Assembly (NCBI GenBank): GCA_003447545.1
Contig: DLYX01000535.1
Location: forward strand, 1 to 5,277
Reading direction: 5' to 3'
Length of the DNA stretch: 5,277 bases
Source: Deltaproteobacteria bacterium
Lineage (GTDB): Bacteria; Desulfobacterota; Binatia; UBA12015
The position numbers were made by a program, and so were the translations under genes. How positions within the stretch are numbered: position 1 is the first letter of the stretch; every line of letters begins with the position of its first letter. Of this stretch, positions 1-5,277 are shown in pieces. The notes under the pieces are model-generated. The model saw only the letters and a list, made by a program, of their open reading frames with translations, did no database searches and was not told where the DNA came from.

Positions 1-1351
1 TGGCCAACCCGATATCGAGTGGCGCGAGGAAAGCCCCGGGTAAAGCCAGTGCGAGGACGCCCGGGCCCAAAACCGGACCCACGACCAGGTTGACAATAAT
101 CCCGGCCAACGAAAACTCGCCGAAATGGTAGGCGAGGATCGGTGCGGTCGCAGCCACCGCAACCAGCGAGAAGCGTCCCGCACGGATCAGCCTCGCAGCG
201 AAAGAGCTCGCGGCCCCGCCGCCCGCGAGCATCAGGGCGCCCGTGGCGAGGAAAGTGAGCTGAAAGCCGACGGCGCCGGCATACCCCGGATCCCACATTA
301 AAAACCCGGCAGCCGTGGCCAGCAAAAAGTGAAAAGGGCGTGCCCTGCCCCCAAAAAATTCCTGAAACTGGAGCAGGAAGGCCACCATCGCCGCGCGCGC
401 AACAGCCACCGAGAATCCGACGATCATCAGATACGACGAGACCACTCCCAACACGAGAATGCGGGAGAGTAGGCGCGCACGCGCGCCATGCCCGACCGGG
501 AGCAGCAGATGCACAAGAAAGCCGAGAAGCATCTGGGCACCCCAAAACACCGCCGCCAGATGAAGTCCGGACACCACCAGAAGATGAGCCACCCCGGCAG
601 CGGCCCAATATTCGCGGCGTTCCCTGTCCAGAGAGTGTCGCTCTCCCAAAACCAGCGCGTGCAGGATCGGGCCCGCCTTGCCCGGAGCGCCGCGATCGAT
701 CGCTTCCGCAATCGCCGCCCGCACTCGGACCCGGAGGCTCTGCGATGCGGCCATCTTCTCGACGGCTCGATCGTCCTTGATACGCAATCGAGCCAAGGTG
801 CCATGCCTTCGGGCATACCCTTGCCGATCGTCCTTGCCTGCGTTGCACAACCCCAGTGGGGGGTAAGGCCGCGCCACCAAACGAAAGCGATCGCCCGGGT
901 GCCAATCCGACCGAGCCCGCGAGAACAAGACCTCGACAAGGGCGCCTTTCGGCAAACCGTCATTATCCCCACGCAACACATCTGCCGACAACCGCACCCA
1001 CCGGCTGCCCGAGGGCCACGTCCCTTCCGCTACGCGGCGCACCTCAACCTCGAGGCGCTGCAACCTGCCGGCTCCGGGCACGTCCGCGGCCTCCTCCAGG
1101 GAGCGCCCCGCCACCCCGACCCCGGCGGCCACGCCCAGCGCGGCGAGCAGCCAGAGCGCACGATCTGACTTTTTCCCCGCGCCTGACCCCGCCGCGAAGG
1201 CGGCTACCAGACTGAACCACCAGGCGGCAGACGGCAGCAGAATCTCCCCGAGCGTGCCGCCGATCAGAGAGAGCGACACGACACATAGAGCCCAGCGGCG
1301 AGCCCGACTCGTGCGCCCCGAAGGTCGTCGCGCCCAGAGAGCCCGATCCAT
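1..1351 (-). CDS. comEC: ComEC/Rec2-family DNA internalisation channel (3' partial)
   Basis: ComEC is the inner-membrane protein through which single-stranded DNA enters the cytoplasm during natural transformation. The frame is open from the ATG at 1351 to the window edge, giving 450 residues; a full protein is usually some 700-800. An in-frame TGA (1354-1352) directly precedes the ATG, and no earlier start is possible. A basic N terminus (RTSRARR) leads into three hydrophobic segments at about 20-39, 42-59 and 65-82. A soluble region at about 97-195 follows with OB-fold character (DUF4131), including HPGDRF and NAGKDD (170-175), in place of the usual NPGxFD. The Competence domain starts near 225: LVLGER (233-238), HLLVVSGLH (256-264), FSVAVARAAM (313-322), MWDPG (352-356), GFQLTFLAT (362-370), and HFGEFS with Asn421. 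These match ComEC landmarks in order. The C-terminal part, including any metallo-beta-lactamase-like domain, is not visible. Whether the host is naturally competent cannot be judged here. Confidence 0.93.
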   Translation of the reverse strand, partial: MDRALWARRPSGRTSRARRWALCVVSLSLIGGTLGEILLPSAAWWFSLVAAFAAGSGAGKKSDRALWLLAALGVAAGVGVAGRSLEEAADVPGAGRLQRLEVEVRRVAEGTWPSGSRWVRLSADVLRGDNDGLPKGALVEVLFSRARSDWHPGDRFRLVARPYPPLGLCNAGKDDRQGYARRHGTLARLRIKDDRAVEKMAASQSLRVRVRAAIAEAIDRGAPGKAGPILHALVLGERHSLDRERREYWAAAGVAHLLVVSGLHLAAVFWGAQMLLGFLVHLLLPVGHGARARLLSRILVLGVVSSYLMIVGFSVAVARAAMVAFLLQFQEFFGGRARPFHFLLATAAGFLMWDPGYAGAVGFQLTFLATGALMLAGGGAASSFAARLIRAGRFSLVAVAATAPILAYHFGEFSLAGIIVNLVVGPVLGPGVLALALPGAFLAPLDIGLA

Positions 1352-1409
1352 TCATGAATCATGCCCTGCACGAACCACGCTCTATAGTCCGGGCGGACCG
1401 GCAGGCAGC
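1352..1409 (-). other. 58-base spacer between uvrC and comEC
   Basis: This is the only non-coding stretch in the window. On the minus strand it holds a short inverted repeat, GTCC-GCCC-GGAC (1387-1398), with a four-base stem and no following T-run, so it is not a convincing intrinsic terminator. TATAGA (1386-1381) resembles a -10 box but has no well-placed -35. AGGG (1367-1364) lies 12 bases before the comEC ATG, too far for a good ribosome binding site. The spacer ends in ATGATTCATGA directly before the ATG, giving two other out-of-frame ATGs. Read-through from uvrC is the simplest reading. Confidence 0.6.
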
Positions 1410-3266
1410 TCAATCCTCCGCGATCGACGCCACGATCGTACGCGCCAAAGTTTTGCCAATGCCGGCGAGAGCCGCGATTTCCTCAATCGACGCCCGCCGC
1501 AGACCAGCCATGCTCCCAAAATGTCGCAGCAAGAGCTTTTTGCGCTCAGGGCCGATCCCGGCAACGGCATCCAGCGGCGACTCACGAGCCGCCTTCTGTC
1601 GCAGGCTGCGATGGTAGGTGATCGCGAAACGATGAGCTTCGTCGCGGACTCGTTGCAACAGAAAGAGAGCACCGGAAGAGCGCGGCAGGACTACCGGGTT
1701 GACCCGGCCGGGAAGGAAAACTCGCTCCTCGCTTCGCTCCATGGCGACCGACCGTGCATCACTGCGTGCACGAGACTTCGCCAACCCGACAATTTCTGGG
1801 CTGTCGAGTCCGAGATCCGCGAGCGCCGCAAGCGCCACGCCAAGCTGCCCGCGCCCACCATCCACCACCAAAAGGTCCGGCAGGTCATCAGCCTCGATAC
1901 CGGCCCGAAAGCGACGGCCGAGAACTTCCGCCATACTTGCGAAATCATCGGTCCCCTCGACCGTGCGAATTCGGTAGCGGCGGTAGCGGGCCGTTGCCGG
2001 CGCACCGTCATCGAAAGCCACCACCGACGCGACCGTCGAGCTGCCCTGAAAAGTCGATATATCGACACATTCAATCGTTCGCGGGGCTGAGCGCAGCCGC
2101 AGACGCCGACGCAACTCCTCGGCAGTCTCTGATTGACGCTCATCCTCGCCCCGACGGGCACCCAGCGCCTGCCGCGCATTCTCGCCGGCGAGATCCACCA
2201 TCCGCTTTTTCCGGCCCCGCTGCGGTGCCACAATCCGGACCCTCCGCTCGAGGCGTTCCGTCAGCATCTCCTCGCGAGCGTCAGCATCGGCCAGCTCGAC
2301 TGGCAGCAGGATCTGCGGCGGGATGGGATGCCCCCCACCATAGAACTGCGTCAGAACGGAGCCGATCAGTTCTTCTTCGGGCAAGTTCCAGTCCCGGAAT
2401 CCGAACGATCGGTTCGCCACCAGCCGCCCGGCGCGCACGATCAGAATCTGAACCTCGGCAAAACCGCCCTCGCGGTAGAACCCGAAGACATCCTGATCGC
2501 CTCCATCATGCTGGAGGACCTCCTGCCCCTGCGCGGTATTACGGATCGAACGCAAGCGGTCCCGCAGCTTCGCTGCCTCCTCGAATCGCTCCTCGCTCGA
2601 GGCCAATTGCATCTCACGCTCCATCCCCGCGACCAGTTCCTCGTTGCGCCCTTCCAGCAGCAAGGCCACCTGGCGGAGATGGCCCTCGTAATCTTCCCGG
2701 TCGACCGGCAGAACGCAGGGGGCAAGACAACGACCGATCTGATGCTCGAGGCATGGCCTCTGACGATTTCGAAACACGGCATCGCTGCACGTGCGCAGGG
2801 GAAAAACCTTGCGAACCACGTCGAGGGTCTCTCGGACCGAACTGGCCGAATGAAACGGTCCGAAATACCGGGCACCGTCTTTCCGGATCCTTCGGGTCAC
2901 CACGACTCGCGGCCATGCATGCTTGGTCATCGCGACGCTGACGTAGGATTTATCGTCCTTGAGACGAATATTATACCGCGGCTTGTACTGCTTGATCAGG
3001 TTGTTCTCGAGGATCAAGGCTTCTTTTTCGTTCCGCGTCACCAGACACTCGACCTGAGTCGCCTTGCGCAGGAGGAAGACGATCTGCTGACGACCATCCC
3101 CGCCCCGCATATAAGACCCGAGGCGACTCCGTAGATTCTTGGCTTTGCCAACGTAGATCACCCGGGCTTGGTCGTCCTTGAAGAGATAGACCCCGGGACG
3201 AGGAGGTGCCGCAGCCCCCTGCGCAGCAAGCGCTTCCGAGACATCTCCACCCGCAGACGGACTCAT
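1410..3266 (-). CDS. uvrC: UvrC, excinuclease ABC subunit C
   Basis: UvrC is the nuclease of nucleotide excision repair and cuts the damaged strand on the 3' and then the 5' side of the lesion held by UvrB. This copy is complete at 618 residues, a usual length. Residues 24-108 are the GIY-YIG nuclease (3' cut): GVY at 25-27, YVG at 38-40, Lys41, Arg48, Glu87 and Asn99, which match the active-site residues of T. maritima UvrC. Cys160, 172, 180 and 184 match the iron-sulfur ligands reported for E. coli UvrC. A UVR motif at about 207-241 binds UvrB. Residues 396-552 form the RNase H-like endonuclease (5' cut), with Asp402 (VDIST), Asp441, Asp469 (VVDGG), Lys497 and His545 (DEAH). Two helix-hairpin-helix DNA-binding motifs close the protein (GIGPERKK at 570-577, LAGIGKT at 600-606). 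The ATG at 3266 is favoured because it overlaps the uvrB stop. No key residue is missing. Confidence 0.98.
   Translation of the reverse strand: MSPSAGGDVSEALAAQGAAAPPRPGVYLFKDDQARVIYVGKAKNLRSRLGSYMRGGDGRQQIVFLLRKATQVECLVTRNEKEALILENNLIKQYKPRYNIRLKDDKSYVSVAMTKHAWPRVVVTRRIRKDGARYFGPFHSASSVRETLDVVRKVFPLRTCSDAVFRNRQRPCLEHQIGRCLAPCVLPVDREDYEGHLRQVALLLEGRNEELVAGMEREMQLASSEERFEEAAKLRDRLRSIRNTAQGQEVLQHDGGDQDVFGFYREGGFAEVQILIVRAGRLVANRSFGFRDWNLPEEELIGSVLTQFYGGGHPIPPQILLPVELADADAREEMLTERLERRVRIVAPQRGRKKRMVDLAGENARQALGARRGEDERQSETAEELRRRLRLRSAPRTIECVDISTFQGSSTVASVVAFDDGAPATARYRRYRIRTVEGTDDFASMAEVLGRRFRAGIEADDLPDLLVVDGGRGQLGVALAALADLGLDSPEIVGLAKSRARSDARSVAMERSEERVFLPGRVNPVVLPRSSGALFLLQRVRDEAHRFAITYHRSLRQKAARESPLDAVAGIGPERKKLLLRHFGSMAGLRRASIEEIAALAGIGKTLARTIVASIAED
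1632..2063 (-). other. RNase H-like catalytic core of UvrC
   Basis: This span runs from Asp402 to His545. It holds Asp402 in CVDISTFQG, Asp441 in GTDDF, Asp469 in [11 protein letters not shown], Lys497 in GLAKSR, and His545 in RDEAHRFA. These correspond to the E. coli UvrC residues needed for 5' incision (Asp399, Asp438, Asp466, His538) with consistent offsets. The set is intact, so the enzyme should be active. Confidence 0.9.
2544..2648 (-). other. UVR motif in UvrC
   Basis: UvrC residues 207-241 contain [14 protein letters not shown] preceded by a helical segment, the same AAxLRDR core seen at the UvrB C terminus. In the family, pairing of these two motifs is needed for UvrC recruitment, mainly for the 3' incision. 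Confidence 0.88.
2715..2789 (-). other. Four-cysteine iron-sulfur ligand motif in UvrC
   Basis: Cys160, Cys172, Cys180 and Cys184 have spacing C-x11-C-x7-C-x3-C, including the segment [13 protein letters not shown]. The spacing is the same as Cys154/166/174/178 of E. coli UvrC, which have been reported to bind a [4Fe-4S] cluster. The cysteines are seen directly; cluster binding in this protein is inferred from the family. Confidence 0.8.
3263..3266 (-). promoter_or_regulatory. uvrB stop / uvrC start overlap (ATGA)
   Basis: On the minus strand, the uvrC ATG (3266-3264) and the uvrB TGA (3265-3263) share bases in the tetranucleotide ATGA. This arrangement is typical of translational coupling, where ribosomes ending on the first gene re-start on the next. 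The bases just upstream (GCAGGCCGAAACG before the ATG) hold no strong Shine-Dalgarno sequence, which fits re-initiation. The overlap is seen directly; coupling is inferred. Confidence 0.85.
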
Positions 3267-5277
3267 CGTTTCGGCCTGCGACCGCGCGGCCGCGCCGAGC
3301 GCCCGGCCCGAGAACTCGTCGCCGCAGACTCTGACGACGAATCAGAAGCCGCAGAAGATTTCATGCGATCCCTAAGCTCGGCGGCTCGTTCGAAATCGAG
3401 ATTCTCGGCCGCGTCCCGCATCGCCCGCCGCAACTCCCCGGCACTCAACGCGGCGTCCCCGTTCGACCCTTCCGTGAGAATCGCGGGTGCGGTCGAGTGA
3501 TCGGCTTCGTACACTTCCACCAGAGGGGATCCGATCGACTTGCGAATCGTCTCGGGCGTAATGCCATGCTCGACGTTATAAGCCTCCTGAATCACACGGC
3601 GGCGGCTGGTCTCGTCCATGGCCTGCCGCATCGAATCCGTCACGGAATCCGCGTAGAGAATCACTCGCCCATTGACGTTGCGCGCCGCACGGCCAATCGT
3701 CTGGATCAGAGAACGCGCCGAACGAAGGAACCCCTCCTTGTCAGCATCCAGAATCGCCACCAGCGAGACTTCGGGGATATCCAATCCCTCGCGCAGCAGG
3801 TTGATCCCCACCAGAACATCATATTCCCCGCGCCGCAGCGCGCGGATCAACTCCACACGCTCGAGGGTATCGACATCGGCGTGGATATAGCGAACCCGGA
3901 CGCTCATTTCGTCGAGATAATCCGTCAGGTCCTCGGCCATCTTCTTGGTCAAGGTCGTCACCAGAACACGCTCATCCCGCTTGGCCCGGATCCGCACCTG
4001 TTCGAGGAGATCGTCTACCTGCGTGCGGGCGCCACGCACTTCGATCTCCGGGTCGGTCAGGCCGGTCGGCCGAATCACTTGCTCGGCGATCAGCCCCTCG
4101 CTCTTTTCCAGTTCATACTCGCCGGGCGTCGCCGAAACATAAATTGCCTGGTGCACATGGGACTCGAATTCGGGAAAACTGAGCGGGCGGTTGTCCAGTG
4201 CCGACGGGAGGCGAAAACCAAAGTCGACCAGATTACGCTTCCGCGCCTGATCGCCGCGGAACATGCCCCCCACCTGCGACACCGTAACGTGACTTTCATC
4301 GACGAGGATCAGGGAGTCGTCCGGGAAATAGCTGAGCAGAGAAGCAGGCGGCTCCCCGGGAAGACGACCGTCAAGATGGCGCGAATAGTTCTCGATCCCA
4401 TGGCAGAAACCCATTTCGGCGAGCATTTCGAGATCATAGACGGTGCGCTGGTCCAGTCGTTGCGCCTCGAGGAGCTTGCCCTCCTGACGCAGCTCCACGC
4501 ATCGCGTCTCGAGCTCGTCCCGAATGGAAGCGACTGCATCCTCGAGACGATCGCTCGTCGTCACGTAGTGGCTGGCGGGATAGATCGCGACACGCGACAG
4601 CCCGCGAATCGTCCGGCCGCGCAGGGGATCGAACTCGGCTATGGACTCGATCGTATCCCCGAAAAACTCCACGCGCACAGCACTGGAATCTTCGTATGCC
4701 GGGAAAATCTCCACCACATCCCCGCGGACGCGAAACGTCCCTCGATGAAACTCGATATCATTGCGCTCGTACTGGATACCCACCAGGCGCCGCAGCAACT
4801 CGTCACGCTCAAATTCCGCGTCCCTCTCGAGAAACACCAGCATCTCGAAATACTTTTCCGGTGAACCCAGCCCGTAAATACAGGAAACACTGGCCACGAT
4901 CAGAACATCATTTCGTTCCAGAAGCGCCTTGGTCGCGGAGTGCCGCATCTTGTCGATTTCATCGTTAATCGAGGAATCTTTTTCGATGAAAGTATCTGTC
5001 GAAGGGACGTAAGCCTCCGGTTGATAGTAGTCGTAGTAGCTAACAAAATAGCGTACGGCGTTGTCGGGAAAAAACTCCTTGAACTCGCTGTAGAGCTGGG
5101 CCGCCAGCGTCTTGTTGTGGGCCATCACAATCGTGGGACGTTGCAGGGCTTGCACCATGTTAGCCATGGTGAACGTTTTTCCCGATCCGGTCACACCGAG
5201 CAAGGTCTGGGATGCCAGCCCCGAATTAGCCCCAGCGATCAATTGTTCAATCGCTGCCGGCTGGTCTCCCGCTGGCG
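3263..5277 (-). CDS. uvrB: UvrB, excinuclease ABC subunit B (5' partial)
   Basis: UvrB is the damage-verifying, helicase-like subunit of nucleotide excision repair. It is loaded on DNA by UvrA, clamps one strand with a beta-hairpin, and recruits UvrC. The frame is open to the window edge: the residues ahead of the leucine at 5242 read [11 protein letters not shown], matching the conserved UvrB N terminus. Alignment by eye to E. coli UvrB puts the first visible residue at about position 13, so roughly 12 residues and the start codon are missing. Visible motifs are Walker A GVTGSGKT (5174-5197), the hairpin [10 protein letters not shown] with its aromatic cluster, then the UvrA-binding domain, DESH (4289-4300), SATPG, and motif [11 protein letters not shown] (3677-3703). 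A UVR motif (3359-3436) contacts UvrC. About 670 complete codons are visible, so the full length of about 682 is normal for the family. It ends in a Ser/Arg-rich tail. The TTG at 5242 is an internal leucine, not the start. Identification is essentially certain. Confidence 0.98.
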   Translation of the reverse strand, partial: PAGDQPAAIEQLIAGANSGLASQTLLGVTGSGKTFTMANMVQALQRPTIVMAHNKTLAAQLYSEFKEFFPDNAVRYFVSYYDYYQPEAYVPSTDTFIEKDSSINDEIDKMRHSATKALLERNDVLIVASVSCIYGLGSPEKYFEMLVFLERDAEFERDELLRRLVGIQYERNDIEFHRGTFRVRGDVVEIFPAYEDSSAVRVEFFGDTIESIAEFDPLRGRTIRGLSRVAIYPASHYVTTSDRLEDAVASIRDELETRCVELRQEGKLLEAQRLDQRTVYDLEMLAEMGFCHGIENYSRHLDGRLPGEPPASLLSYFPDDSLILVDESHVTVSQVGGMFRGDQARKRNLVDFGFRLPSALDNRPLSFPEFESHVHQAIYVSATPGEYELEKSEGLIAEQVIRPTGLTDPEIEVRGARTQVDDLLEQVRIRAKRDERVLVTTLTKKMAEDLTDYLDEMSVRVRYIHADVDTLERVELIRALRRGEYDVLVGINLLREGLDIPEVSLVAILDADKEGFLRSARSLIQTIGRAARNVNGRVILYADSVTDSMRQAMDETSRRRVIQEAYNVEHGITPETIRKSIGSPLVEVYEADHSTAPAILTEGSNGDAALSAGELRRAMRDAAENLDFERAAELRDRMKSSAASDSSSESAATSSRAGRSARPRGRRPKR
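3359..3436 (-). other. UVR motif at the UvrB C terminus
   Basis: A 26-residue amphipathic motif begins [20 protein letters not shown] and ends in LRDRMK. It matches the UVR (UvrB/UvrC) motif, whose hallmark is the xxxAAxLRDR core. In the family it forms a helical hairpin that pairs with the equivalent motif in UvrC to bring the nuclease to the UvrB-DNA complex. The partner motif is present in the next gene (2544-2648). Confidence 0.9.

Noticed and set aside
427..981. A 184-codon minus-strand open frame inside comEC
   Set aside because: It is a shifted frame of comEC. Its Trp/Cys/Arg-rich product has no family resemblance, whereas the comEC frame carries the ordered Competence-domain motifs.
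488..1168. A 226-codon plus-strand open frame antisense to comEC
   Set aside because: It is in codon register with comEC, has no recognisable domain, and is overlain by well-conserved ComEC motifs.
1387..1398. A possible terminator hairpin after uvrC (GTCC-GCCC-GGAC on the minus strand)
   Set aside because: The stem is only four pairs plus a possible wobble pair, and no T-run follows.
1381..1415. A possible comEC promoter (TTGAGC and TATAGA on the minus strand)
   Set aside because: Each box matches the consensus at only four of six positions, and the 21-base spacing is too long for a standard sigma-70 promoter.
1754..2941. A 395-codon plus-strand open frame antisense to uvrC
   Set aside because: Its product is dominated by Pro, Arg, Ala and Ser, as expected of an out-of-register GC-rich shadow frame. 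No domain is visible.
2133..3134. A 333-codon plus-strand open frame antisense to uvrC
   Set aside because: It is in codon register with uvrC and is explained the same way. It has no motif, and the opposite strand encodes an intact catalytic protein.
3497..4864. A 455-codon open frame on the plus strand, antisense to uvrB
   Set aside because: It is in codon register with uvrB, so it stays open as long as uvrB avoids TTA, CTA and TCA codons, which are rare in GC-rich genes. The predicted protein shows no recognisable domain, while uvrB is clearly real.
5240..5242. TTG as the start codon of uvrB
   Set aside because: The frame continues upstream to the window edge with the conserved UvrB N-terminal residues [11 protein letters not shown], so this codon is an internal leucine.

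Overview
This window is an ordinary, GC-rich bacterial chromosomal segment. It holds three genes, all on the minus strand, read from high to low coordinates: uvrB (5' end cut by the window), uvrC (complete) and a comEC/rec2-type DNA-uptake channel gene (3' end cut by the window). Together they fill the window except for one 58-base gap. I found no tRNA, rRNA, CRISPR array, insertion sequence, prophage piece or defence system, and no candidate for a new biological system.

Layout, in transcription order. (1) Bases 5277 to 3263: UvrB, the damage-verifying helicase-like subunit of nucleotide excision repair, lacking only about its first 12 residues. (2) Bases 3266 to 1410: UvrC, the dual-incision nuclease, 618 residues with every expected domain and catalytic residue. 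Its ATG overlaps the uvrB TGA by four bases (ATGA). (3) Bases 1409 to 1352: a 58-base spacer with no convincing terminator or promoter. (4) Bases 1351 to 1: the first 450 residues of ComEC, covering the membrane/OB-fold N-terminal region and much of the Competence domain. The remainder, including any metallo-beta-lactamase-like C-terminal domain, lies beyond position 1.

The uvrB-uvrC pair works as one module: UvrB marks the lesion and recruits UvrC through paired UVR motifs, one at the C terminus of UvrB and one in the middle of UvrC. UvrC then cuts on both sides of the lesion. ComEC moves single-stranded DNA across the inner membrane. Same-strand order and short spacing suggest a shared transcript, which is an inference. 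High GC and the protein sequences fit a high-GC bacterium of proteobacterial, myxococcal or related type, but nothing here fixes the lineage. Many long antisense reading frames lie over these genes; they are best explained as by-products of GC-rich codon use.
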